From Anaerotignum propionicum DSM 1682 (lineage in GTDB: Bacteria > Bacillota > Clostridia > Lachnospirales > Anaerotignaceae), in assembly GCF_001561955.1 (NCBI RefSeq), contig NZ_CP014223.1, positions 1,178,001 to 1,242,000 on the forward strand: 64,000 nt of DNA. The letters are read 5' to 3'. This document shows, in pieces, positions 7,931-15,468 of this stretch. The stretch's first letter is position 1, and every line of letters starts with the position of its first letter. The notes under the pieces are model-generated. The model was not told the DNA's origin, did not search any database, and saw nothing but the letters and a program-made list of their open reading frames with translations. The translations under genes and the position numbers were made by a program.

Positions 7931-10381
7931 GTGAAACGTTTAGTACAAAACAAAAAGGCTTTATCTATGGCGTTAGCTGCGGCTTTGGCGATTGCGCCAG
8001 TAAGCGCCTTCGCTGCTTCAAATGACATTCGTGGTCATTGGGCTGAGAGAACAATTACACAATGGCAGGATAAAGGTTTGATTGGTGGCTACCAAGATGG
8101 TACCTTTAAGCCCGATAAGCCAGCAACAAGAGCTGAATTTGCTCGCATTATGAACCAAGCATTGGGCTTGAATCATAAAGGAAATGTATCTTTTTCCGAT
8201 GTTTCCAGCAGAGATTGGTTTTATAATGACGTAGCAATTGCAATGGGAGAACAGTATACTGCGGGTTATCCCGATGGTACTTTTAAACCCAATGAAATCA
8301 TAACCAGAGCACAAGCAGCAGTTTTTATCGCAAAAGCCCTTGGTGCATCTGGAGGTTCACTGGCATCCTTTAAAGACGCATCCAGTATTCCTGCTTGGGC
8401 ACAGGGTGCAGTAGGCGGAATTGTTGAAAAAGGTTATATGAGCGGCTATCCTGATGGAACATTCAGACCAAATGCTGTTTTAACCAGAGCAGAAGCTGTT
8501 TCTACCTTAAATAGAATTATGGGTGTAAAACCTGTAGAGGAAGAAACCAAGAAAACAGAAAAAGATGTTGTGATTGATGAAAGCGGAACAAAGCTGAAAG
8601 ATCAAACAATTGAAGGAAATTTAACCATTTCCGACAAAGTTGGTAAAGGTAAGGTTACTTTAAGTAATGTTGAAATCAAAGGTGATTTGATTATTCAAGG
8701 TGGTGGGGAAAACTCCGTTTATTTAGACAACACAGTTGTTGAAGGTAAGACAGTTATGGACAAGAAGAATGTTCACCTCGAAGTTTCCGGAAAAACAAAG
8801 CTTCCAAATGTAGAAATTAAAAAAGCATGCAGCATGACTACCAGCAATTTCTCTGGAGAAGTGAAGAAAATTAGTATTACGTCGGCAATTTCTGATAAAA
8901 CAACAATTGGTGTTTCAGCAGATAAGCTATATGTGGAAGGTAAAGCAAATCTTTATATTACCAGGGACATTGCTCAAGTAATTGTCGAGAAAGATGCAGC
9001 TGGAACAGAATTAGAGATAAGCAGTAACGGAAAAGTTTCGACTCTTACTGCAGATGGAAAAGTAGCGCTAAGTGGTAGTGGTAAAATTTCCACATTAGAG
9101 GCAAATGTTGATGGGATTACATATACCTCTGCTATGACAATTAATAAAACTGAAACAGCCAAGGGTGTAGACAAACCTAGTAGAACAAATGAATCCAGCA
9201 GTAGTTCTTCCTCTTCTAGCAAAACGAGTGTAAGTGCGATTGGGATCACTGGTACTGCTGTAGTTGGCGCAAAACTAACTGCAACACCAACACCAGCAGC
9301 AGCTACCGGCACATATCAGTGGCAAAGATGCGATACAGTAAACGGAACATACACAAATATTACTGGTGCGACAGCAAGCACATATACAATTGCTACTGGC
9401 GATGCAGGTAAGTATTTAAGAGTTGTTTTTTCAGCTTCAGGCAACTATAAGGGTACTCAAACCAGTGTAGCGACAGCAGCAATCGGTACAGCGGTAGTGC
9501 CGAGTGTAAAAGTAACAGCATTGGCATTTACAGATACAGACACCGATGCTGCTCAAATGGGCGGAACAGTAACATGGACAGCACCAACAAATGTTTCCAA
9601 TGTAACAGGTTATGTAGTTTATGCATCAACAGATGGAATAACTAAGGGAGCTAAATTAGGCGAAGTAGGAGTAGGAACAAATCAATTAGTGATACCTGCA
9701 AATACAACATATGCAGCGCATATTATTGTTGTAGCAAAGAATATAACAGGCGAAGCAGTGTCAGCTAACTATGCAAGTGTTGCTGTAACCGATGTGGTGG
9801 CAGACCCAGCAGCAGGGGCAACATCAGAGCTTGCTAAGGTAACCGATGCAGTAGTAACAACAGTACCAAACGGAACAACGAATGATAAAGCTAGTATTGA
9901 AGCAGCAATGTTGGTATTAGCAAATGCAGCAGTTGATTCCGCAAACTACACGGTAACCATTGCATCAGGCTCAGCTTACGATGCAGGAACAAAAGCATGG
10001 ACTGGTAAATTTGTAGTAACAAACAAAACAACACCAGCAAATACAAAGACAGATGCAGCCAATAGAAATATCACAGTAGTAATTGCAGCAGACCCAGCAG
10101 CAGGGGCAACATCAGAGCTTGCTAAGGTAACCGATGCAGTAGTAACAACAGTACCAAACGGAACAACGAATGATAAAGCAAGTATTGAAGCAGCAATGTT
10201 GGTATTAGCAAATGCAGCAGTTGATTCCGCAAACTACACGGTAACCATTGCATCAGGCTCAGCTTACGATGCAGGAACAAAAGCATGGACTGGTAAATTT
10301 GTAGTAACAAACAAAACAACACCAGCAAATACAAAGACAGATGCAGCCAATAGAAATATCACAGTAGTAATTGCAGCATAA
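7931..10381 (+). CDS. SLH-domain surface protein with duplicated C-terminal domain
   Basis: An 816-residue exported protein with a GTG start and an AAGGGGGAAT ribosome site. A Sec signal peptide (about residues 1-29, ending AFAA) is followed by three SLH domains: DIRGHWAERTI at about 32, FSDVSSRDWFYNDV at about 92 and FKDASSIPAWAQGAV at about 150. Each is followed by a GYPDGTF or GYQDGTF motif. Such domains anchor proteins to wall-linked polysaccharide. Next come a beta-rich repeat region (about 215-400), a Ser-rich linker near 420, an Ig-like segment of the form GTYQWQRCDTVNGTYTN, and a fibronectin-like segment. The last two 96-residue units are identical at the protein level and come from a DNA duplication. 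It could be an S-layer protein or adhesin. Confidence 0.92.
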   Translation: MKRLVQNKKALSMALAAALAIAPVSAFAASNDIRGHWAERTITQWQDKGLIGGYQDGTFKPDKPATRAEFARIMNQALGLNHKGNVSFSDVSSRDWFYNDVAIAMGEQYTAGYPDGTFKPNEIITRAQAAVFIAKALGASGGSLASFKDASSIPAWAQGAVGGIVEKGYMSGYPDGTFRPNAVLTRAEAVSTLNRIMGVKPVEEETKKTEKDVVIDESGTKLKDQTIEGNLTISDKVGKGKVTLSNVEIKGDLIIQGGGENSVYLDNTVVEGKTVMDKKNVHLEVSGKTKLPNVEIKKACSMTTSNFSGEVKKISITSAISDKTTIGVSADKLYVEGKANLYITRDIAQVIVEKDAAGTELEISSNGKVSTLTADGKVALSGSGKISTLEANVDGITYTSAMTINKTETAKGVDKPSRTNESSSSSSSSSKTSVSAIGITGTAVVGAKLTATPTPAAATGTYQWQRCDTVNGTYTNITGATASTYTIATGDAGKYLRVVFSASGNYKGTQTSVATAAIGTAVVPSVKVTALAFTDTDTDAAQMGGTVTWTAPTNVSNVTGYVVYASTDGITKGAKLGEVGVGTNQLVIPANTTYAAHIIVVAKNITGEAVSANYASVAVTDVVADPAAGATSELAKVTDAVVTTVPNGTTNDKASIEAAMLVLANAAVDSANYTVTIASGSAYDAGTKAWTGKFVVTNKTTPANTKTDAANRNITVVIAADPAAGATSELAKVTDAVVTTVPNGTTNDKASIEAAMLVLANAAVDSANYTVTIASGSAYDAGTKAWTGKFVVTNKTTPANTKTDAANRNITVVIAA
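9800..10375 (+). repeat. Tandem 288-bp duplication inside the SLH protein gene
   Basis: Copy 1 is 9800-10087 and copy 2 is 10088-10375. By eye they differ at a single silent base (AAAGCTAGT against AAAGCAAGT near 9891/10179). Both encode the same 96-residue domain beginning ADPAAGATSELAKV. The unit length is a multiple of three, so copy number can change without a frameshift. Confidence 0.95.
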
Positions 10382-10423
10382 GTAATCAGATTATTTTGTA
10401 ATAACGTCAATTATAAGTAACCC

Positions 10424-10460
10424 AAAAGCCCTCATACCTCTCCGGTACGAGGGCTTTTCT
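10424..10460 (+). terminator. Terminator after the SLH gene
   Basis: AAAAGCCCTC and GAGGGCTTTT arms, extended by TAC/GTA, around a short loop and followed by TCTC. Confidence 0.85.
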
Positions 10461-10509
10461 CTTGTCCCAGAAAAATGATTATCATTCAAGCTTGTTTCGC
10501 CATGGCTTA

Positions 10510-10538
10510 TTGACCATGCACTAAAATCACTGTATAAT
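10510..10538 (+). promoter_or_regulatory. Sigma-A promoter of the malic enzyme gene
   Basis: TTGACC, a 17-bp spacer, then TATAAT. This is a near-consensus vegetative promoter 70 bp before the ATG. Confidence 0.75.
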
Positions 10539-10608
10539 TCAAAAAGATGAAGTAAATCCCAGAGTTATACTTATAAAACTAGCATGAAATATAAAGGAGA
10601 TCTTATCC

Positions 10609-11784
10609 ATGAGCATCGAAGAACAAGCATTAAAACTGCATTATGAAATGCAAGGTAAAATAGAAGTGGTTTCCAGAAAAGAAATTACAACCAGGGAGGA
10701 TTTATCCTTGCTTTATACCCCCGGCGTTGCGGAGCCTTGTCGGGTGATTGAGAAAAACTATGAGGAGTCCTTTCGGCTGACACGCCGTTCCAATTTGGTT
10801 GCTGTGGTGACAGACGGCACGGCAGTTCTTGGATTAGGGGACATTGGCCCTGCGGCGGGAATGCCCGTTATGGAAGGGAAATGCGTGCTATTTAAGGAGT
10901 TTGGCGGTGTGGATGCCTTTCCTCTTTGCATTGATTCCAAAGATGTGGATACCATCGTGAACACCATTTATTTGATTTCCAAAAGCTTTGGTGGCATTAA
11001 TTTAGAAGATATTTCTGCGCCTCGTTGCTTTGAAATCGAACGGAAGCTCAAAGAAATTTGCGATATCCCCATATTTCATGATGACCAGCATGGAACGGCC
11101 ATTGTGGTTGCGGCGGCTATGATAAACGCCATGAAAGTGGTTGGCAAAAAAATGGGTGAAATGAAAATTGTCATCAATGGTGCGGGGGCGGCTGGCATTG
11201 CCATCGGGAAGCTTCTCATTGCCATGGGTTTTGGCAATATTGTGATGTGTGATATTAACGGCATCATTTGTGAGGGTGATGAAGGCTTAAATGCTGGGCA
11301 GGAGGAAATCTCTCATATTAGCAACATCCACAAGGAAAAGGGGGATTTAGCCGATGCTATGAGAGGTGCAGATGCTTTTGTTGGTGTTTCCCGTCCCAAA
11401 ATGGTAACCGGGGAAATGGTGGCGTCCATGAACAAGGGTATTGTTTTCGCCATGGCAAATCCTATCCCCGAGATTATGCCTGATGAGGCATTGGCGGCAG
11501 GTGCGGCTGTGGTTGGTACAGGCCGTTCTGATTTTCCGAATCAGATTAATAACGTGTTGATTTTCCCTGGGATTTTCAAGGGAGCTTTAGCGGTTCGTGC
11601 TAAGGAGATTACAGAGGGGATGAAGCAAAGAGCGGCATATGCCATTGCTGCTATGATTCCTGATCATGAGTTGCATGAAGAAAATATTATTCCATCTGCT
11701 TTAGATAAGTCTGTAGCGGATGCAGTGGCAAAAGCTGTAGCCGATGTGGCAATCGAAGAGGGCATTGCTCGTGTGAAGCCATAA
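10609..11784 (+). CDS. NAD(P)-dependent malic enzyme
   Basis: A 391-residue short-form malic enzyme that oxidatively decarboxylates malate to pyruvate. Key features are YTPGVAEPC near residue 36, GDIGPAAGMPVMEGK near 84 and FHDDQHGTAIVVAAA near 160. The nucleotide-binding motif is INGAGAAGIAIGKLL near 190, and FAMANPIPEI near 285 is also conserved. It lacks the C-terminal phosphotransacetylase-like domain of MaeB. Cofactor preference is not decidable by eye. AAGGAG precedes the ATG. It is monocistronic, with its own promoter and terminator. Confidence 0.94.
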   Translation: MSIEEQALKLHYEMQGKIEVVSRKEITTREDLSLLYTPGVAEPCRVIEKNYEESFRLTRRSNLVAVVTDGTAVLGLGDIGPAAGMPVMEGKCVLFKEFGGVDAFPLCIDSKDVDTIVNTIYLISKSFGGINLEDISAPRCFEIERKLKEICDIPIFHDDQHGTAIVVAAAMINAMKVVGKKMGEMKIVINGAGAAGIAIGKLLIAMGFGNIVMCDINGIICEGDEGLNAGQEEISHISNIHKEKGDLADAMRGADAFVGVSRPKMVTGEMVASMNKGIVFAMANPIPEIMPDEALAAGAAVVGTGRSDFPNQINNVLIFPGIFKGALAVRAKEITEGMKQRAAYAIAAMIPDHELHEENIIPSALDKSVADAVAKAVADVAIEEGIARVKP

Positions 11785-11913
11785 ATTCATTAATAAACGC
11801 AGAACAATGGATTTGCAAAATTCTGAGCCAGCATATTTTCCGGCTTTACAGAATTTTTACTGCAATATCCTTTTTCTCAGACAAATAGCATGAGACGGGT
11901 TGTTCTTGTAATG

Positions 11914-11957
11914 AAAAAAAGGTCGGGCTTTTTATTTAAGAAGCCAGACCTTTTTGA
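11914..11957. terminator. Bidirectional terminator, malic enzyme / yaiI
   Basis: AAAAAGGTCGGGCTT and AAGCCAGACCTTTTT arms with A- and T-runs on both sides, between convergent genes. Confidence 0.9.
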
Positions 11958-11973
11958 TTTATAGATGTATTGC

Positions 11974-12417
11974 CTATTTTGACGTGAATGCTTTCTCAAA
12001 AACCGAAAGAAAGGTCATATCATCTTCTTTTGTCCGTTTATGAATGTGCCCACTTTTCCCCTTTTTTTGCCGCCGCATTTCTCGGGAAAGGTGACGCTCA
12101 AAAAGCATACGCTCAATATTTTCAGCGGTATAAAAAAAGCCATTTGGATGGATTGCAGTAGCTTTTTTTCCTAAAATCAAAGTAGCAAGGCCATAATCGG
12201 CAGTGACACAAATATCGCCTTTTTCTGTACGGTTGGCAATGGCTAAATCAGCACTATCCGCCCCTTGGTCAACAGTAACAACATGTACGTTGGTTTCAGG
12301 GTAAAATAAAATATGAGAGGCATCGGTAACCATATAAACCTCTACATTATTTTTCGTTGCTATTTCAACGATAATTTCTTTCACTGGGCAGGCATCTGCA
12401 TCGACAAGAACTTTCAT
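11974..12417 (-). CDS. YaiI/YqxD (DUF188) family protein
   Basis: A 147-residue protein with the family signature MKVLVDADACPVKEII at the N-terminus and DQGADSADLAI, then VTADYGLATLIL in the middle. The fold is PIN-like, and the conserved Asp residues suggest metal binding or nuclease activity, but no function is established. The start at 12417 is preceded by AAAGGAGAAT; an upstream in-frame ATG at 12450 lacks such a site. The C-terminus is Lys/Arg-rich (REMRRQKKGKSGHIHKR), consistent with nucleic-acid binding. Confidence 0.9.
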   Translation of the reverse strand: MKVLVDADACPVKEIIVEIATKNNVEVYMVTDASHILFYPETNVHVVTVDQGADSADLAIANRTEKGDICVTADYGLATLILGKKATAIHPNGFFYTAENIERMLFERHLSREMRRQKKGKSGHIHKRTKEDDMTFLSVFEKAFTSK

Positions 12418-12525
12418 TTTATTCTCCTTTTGCCACAGGCTGAAATGCATGTTTCAATGTATTTCGTGGGCGTTTATTTATTATGGACAGAAGGCCTGCG
12501 TTTTCTTTGCCATACAGGGGAAAAA

Positions 12526-13164
12526 TCAATATCCCATTTCTTCTCCAACCACAATAACCTTAATTCTTTTTGCGGGTCTGCATAATCTTGTAATCAGAAC
12601 TTGGCTGCAGATAGAATCTGTGGAGGTGCAATTATGGCAGCTTCCTGTGGTAACGCAAGGGGTTTTTCCCATAAAACGAAAGGCATTGGTTGGTGCCGCA
12701 ACGTTTCTTGCTCGGGAAACTGCCGCATCAAGATTAGGAGCCACTTTATTGATACCGCAAATGATGATAACATTTTTTGGACCAAAAGACATGGCAGCAA
12801 TGCGGTTTCCTGTACCATCGATGTTTACCAAAATACCATCTTGGGATAGTGCGTTGGTGCTGGTAATAAAATAATCAGCCAAAAGTCCTTGACGATGTAA
12901 ATTTGCAGTTTCCTCAGGGGATTTTGCCAAATCTCTATCGATAACTTCAAAATCTCCATTATGGAAAGCCTTTGTAAGACCCATGTTACGGATGGTCATG
13001 GAGCCTCCCCAAGAAACAGAGCTTTTTTCAGGTACCAATGATACTGCTTTTTCCAAAGCTTCTTTTGCAGTAGGACAGTAGTAAGCCTCAAAATGTCTGC
13101 CTTCTAATTTTGAAACTACAGTTTTGCCTAATATTTCAGTTCTCATTTCAATCGGTGTACTCAT
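12526..13164 (-). CDS. LUD-domain (LutC/DUF162-like) protein
   Basis: A 212-residue protein with the lactate-utilisation LUD fold pattern: SVSWGGSMTIRNMGL near residue 50, ADYFITSTNALSQDGILVN near 95, GTGNRIAAMSFGPKNVI near 118, and a C-terminal Cys cluster CVTTGSCHNCTSTDSIC. Stand-alone homologues are common in Clostridia and annotated only as lactate utilisation proteins. There is no lutA or lutB nearby, so a role in lactate oxidation is not supported by context. ATG 13164 has AAAGGAGAT 6 bp away and is preferred over the ATG at 13182. Confidence 0.87.
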   Translation of the reverse strand: MSTPIEMRTEILGKTVVSKLEGRHFEAYYCPTAKEALEKAVSLVPEKSSVSWGGSMTIRNMGLTKAFHNGDFEVIDRDLAKSPEETANLHRQGLLADYFITSTNALSQDGILVNIDGTGNRIAAMSFGPKNVIIICGINKVAPNLDAAVSRARNVAAPTNAFRFMGKTPCVTTGSCHNCTSTDSICSQVLITRLCRPAKRIKVIVVGEEMGY

Positions 13165-13359
13165 GGATAAATCTCCTTTCATAGTAAAAATTTTATAACT
13201 TCATTCTAACATAATTTTGCTAAAACCAATATAGAAATCAAGTTTTATTTTTCCTTGTTGAGAAAAAGGTATTAAGTTTTCCGTGGAGATTCTTTATGTT
13301 GCAATAAGAATATGTTTTGTATTATGATAGGGAGAGAATTTGAGAAACGAGGGATAAAT

Positions 13360-14145
13360 ATGGCGATAAAAATAGAGAGCCATCAAAATAAAATATTCAA
13401 GCGGGTAAAAGGTCTGAATCTAAGAAAGAATCGTGATAAAGAAGGGGTATTCGTTGCCGAAGGGCTTCGTTTTATTTCTGAAATTCCTCTGGATTGGCCA
13501 GTGGAACTGTTCCTGATGACAGAGGCATTTGCAGAAGAAAACGGGGTAGAGCTTTTTGAAAATAGAGCAGCAACCTATATCCTTTCTGAGGAACTGTTTT
13601 CCCTATTATCAGATACAGAAAATCCCCAAGGGGTATTGGCTGTCTGCAAAAAACAGAAAGAAGACAGGGAAAAAATCTGGTTAAAAGAAGACTCCTTTTT
13701 TCTTTTGGCGGAAGAACTCAATGATCCGGGCAACCTTGGTACTGTAATACGCACAGCAGACGCAAGCGGTGTAGACGGCATTTTTCTTTCAAAAGGTAGT
13801 GTGGATGTATACAATCCAAAGGTTTTACGGGCAACAATGGGTTCCATATTTCATGTACCTGTGTTCCAAAATATTGCATTAGATGATATTTCGTCAGAAT
13901 TGAAAAATAGAGGGATTTCACTATATGCTGCTCATTTAAAGGGCGAATGCCTCCCCTATCATTTATCGTTGCAAAAAAGTTGTGCATTTTTAATTGGAAA
14001 TGAAGCAAGAGGTCTTTCCCAAGATGCAGCAAATCTTTGTGATCAATGGGTAAAAATACCCATGCCGGGGCAGGCAGAGTCCTTAAATGCTTCAATTGCT
14101 GCAGGGATTTTGCTGTATGAAGTAGTGCGTCAGCGGTTGAGATAG
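13360..14145 (+). CDS. TrmH-family (SpoU) RNA 2'-O-methyltransferase
   Basis: A 261-residue protein with an N-terminal substrate-binding domain (KIFKRVKGLNLRKNRDKEG, then FVAEGLRF) and a SPOUT methyltransferase domain. The three SpoU motifs are visible: motif 1 is NDPGNLGTVIRTADASG near residue 115, motif 2 is FLIGNEARGLS near 208, and motif 3 is KIPMPGQAESLNASIAAGIL near 230. It is similar to YsgA/TrmH-like rRNA or tRNA ribose methylases, but the target nucleotide is unknown. ATG 13360 is preceded by GAGGGATAAAT; earlier in-frame ATGs lack a ribosome site. Confidence 0.92.
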   Translation: MAIKIESHQNKIFKRVKGLNLRKNRDKEGVFVAEGLRFISEIPLDWPVELFLMTEAFAEENGVELFENRAATYILSEELFSLLSDTENPQGVLAVCKKQKEDREKIWLKEDSFFLLAEELNDPGNLGTVIRTADASGVDGIFLSKGSVDVYNPKVLRATMGSIFHVPVFQNIALDDISSELKNRGISLYAAHLKGECLPYHLSLQKSCAFLIGNEARGLSQDAANLCDQWVKIPMPGQAESLNASIAAGILLYEVVRQRLR

Positions 14146-14189
14146 GAATGCATCAGCCATTAAAATTCTGGGGTAAAAGTAAATAATTT

Positions 14190-14261
14190 GAAAGGGTGTC
14201 GGCAAAGCGGCACCCAGATAATTTGAGCGTACCCTTTCGTAGATTGCGTAAGGAAAGGGTG
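14190..14261 (+). repeat. Nested competing hairpins downstream of the TrmH gene
   Basis: GAAAGGGTG occurs at 14190-14198 and again at 14253-14261. The single complement ACCCTTTC at 14231-14238 can pair with either copy. A separate 8-bp hairpin GGGTGTCG/CGGCACCC (14194-14215) overlaps the first copy, so alternative folds are mutually exclusive. A T-run follows at 14272-14280, so the element may act as the TrmH-gene terminator. Confidence 0.6.
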
Positions 14262-14315
14262 GACTGTGATCTTCTTTTTTGTAAAAATACTTCACTTAGT
14301 TTAGAAATTTATCTG

Positions 14316-14639
14316 TTACTCATTACTCATTTCTTCTGCGGATACTGTTGGCAGATTAGACAAGTTATTGTCTTCAGTTCCATCGGGGATAGATTTTAAG
14401 TATTCCGTATCCTTTCGATGAGCAATGCCAACTCCGGCTATTTCTCCTTGTCTGGCCATTTCTATTGCTTCATTCTTATCAATCATTGTGTCATCAGATA
14501 GACGATAGCCTTTAATTTTTCCACTTTGCTTTATTAGGCCTGTAATTTTTTTGGCATTTGGTTTTGGAGTAGGAATATCATCTAGTGTGTTTTTTGCCAA
14601 TGCTTCTGATAACTCATTTTTCTCAAGGGTCTGATTCAT
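14316..14639 (-). CDS. DUF3892 domain protein
   Basis: A 107-residue protein with an excellent AGGAGG site 7 bp before the ATG. The segment KKITGLIKQSGKIKGYRLSD, then NEAIEMARQGEIAGVGIA, then YLKSIPDGTEDNNLSNLP matches the DUF3892 family, a small domain frequent in Firmicutes with no known activity. The first 40 residues are an unconserved acidic/Asn-rich tail. It is encoded alone, convergent with the TrmH gene. Confidence 0.82.
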   Translation of the reverse strand: MNQTLEKNELSEALAKNTLDDIPTPKPNAKKITGLIKQSGKIKGYRLSDDTMIDKNEAIEMARQGEIAGVGIAHRKDTEYLKSIPDGTEDNNLSNLPTVSAEEMSNE

Positions 14640-14925
14640 AACCACACCTCCTTTTTTTATTATCTTATCCATAAATCTAAAAAATATAGAAAAGATGTGT
14701 AGGTGTAAATTCTTTTAATTTTATTTTTGAGTTTATATGTTTTTTTAATCATATTGCGATGATTCAGTAGAATTTAGAATGAATAAAAAAGAAAATGTAC
14801 CTATAATCTAAGATTAAGTTACAAATAATTACAAATAATTAAAAATCACGATTTGTGATATTTTAGACTTGAATAGAGATAAGAAATGGGGATAATTCTA
14901 TACTTTATTAAAAACTTAGAATGAG

Positions 14926-14971
14926 CATTCGTAAATTCCTCCGACTATAGGGTTGGAGGAGCTTGCGAATG
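14926..14971. repeat. 17-bp stem hairpin in non-coding DNA
   Basis: Arms 14926-14942 and 14955-14971 (CATTCG with CGAATG outside, TCCTCC with GGAGGA inside) pair over 17 positions with two wobbles and one mismatch around a 12-nt loop. A second, weaker hairpin with A- and T-runs on its two sides lies at 14981-15017. The rest of 14640-15128 shows no gene. Confidence 0.6.
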
Positions 14972-15128
14972 TAATGATCTAAAAAAGGCAGAAGCGTATT
15001 AGGCTACTTTTTTTATGGATAAAATGTGACATCTATTTTAAATAGTCAGGTTATATAGTTTGAATCAGGTTTTTTAAAAAGAATTTGAATATTTCAGGGC
15101 AATATTCACAATTTTCTAAAAAATAGGG

Positions 15129-15157
15129 TTTACATACAAATGTCTTTGTGGTAGTAT
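15129..15157 (+). promoter_or_regulatory. Sigma-A promoter of the aro operon leader
   Basis: TTTACA, a 17-bp spacer and TAGTAT. The predicted transcript begins around 15164, about 40 nt before the leader-peptide start codon. Confidence 0.75.
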
Positions 15158-15203
15158 GTTTAAAAATAACCAAATAAAATTAATTGTGAAAGAGGTTGCG
15201 AAT

Positions 15204-15272
15204 ATGAATCAGATCAATTTTGCTGCAACTACATACTTTTACTTTTACCGTGTTTTCAGAGATTCAAAGTGA
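15204..15272 (+). CDS. Tyr/Phe-rich leader peptide of the aro operon
   Basis: A 22-codon ORF with an AAAGAGG ribosome site 9 bp before the ATG. The peptide is MNQINFAATTYFYFYRVF followed by RDSK. Five consecutive codons (11-15) are Tyr-Phe-Tyr-Phe-Tyr and codon 18 is Phe, so four Phe and three Tyr occur in 22 residues. It precedes a terminator and then a gene set whose end products are Phe and Tyr. This is the arrangement of the enteric pheA and trp leader peptides, where ribosome stalling at scarce-amino-acid codons controls termination. The stop codon lies inside the 5' arm of the predicted antiterminator. Confidence 0.82.
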   Translation: MNQINFAATTYFYFYRVFRDSK

Positions 15273-15353
15273 ATTTTACTGTGAGAAAAGACGGTTGGTT
15301 TTGATGGTTTTTTCTAGAATGAAGGCTAAATAGACTTCGCAGTGAAATTCGCT
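15268..15353 (+). promoter_or_regulatory. Antiterminator of the aro attenuator
   Basis: Positions 15268-15285 can pair without interruption with 15336-15353: 18 consecutive pairs, 14 Watson-Crick and 4 G-U. The 3' arm covers most of the 5' arm of the terminator, its loop and the first bases of its 3' arm, so the two folds exclude each other. The 5' arm overlaps the leader stop codon, so a ribosome that finishes translation would mask it, while one stalled at the Tyr/Phe codons would leave it free. Confidence 0.75.
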
Positions 15354-15371
15354 GCGGAGTCTTTCTTTTTA
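15332..15371 (+). terminator. Attenuator terminator of the aro operon
   Basis: AGACTTCGCAG (15332-15342) pairs with CTGCGGAGTCT (15352-15362) through 11 pairs around a 9-nt loop. TTCTTTTTAT follows. It lies about 100 nt before aroF. Confidence 0.9.
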
Positions 15372-15468
15372 TACTGGAAAACCCAAAATATGTAAGTATA
15401 GATTCTGTTTCTAGTGAACATCTTTCAAAATTAGAAAACTAAGGGACAAAATAAAGGAGGATAAAGAT

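Noticed and set aside
10476-10492. Fur-box-like sequence AAATGATTATCATTCAA before the malic enzyme gene
   Set aside because: Only one imperfect palindrome, upstream of the promoter -35, and no iron-related gene nearby.
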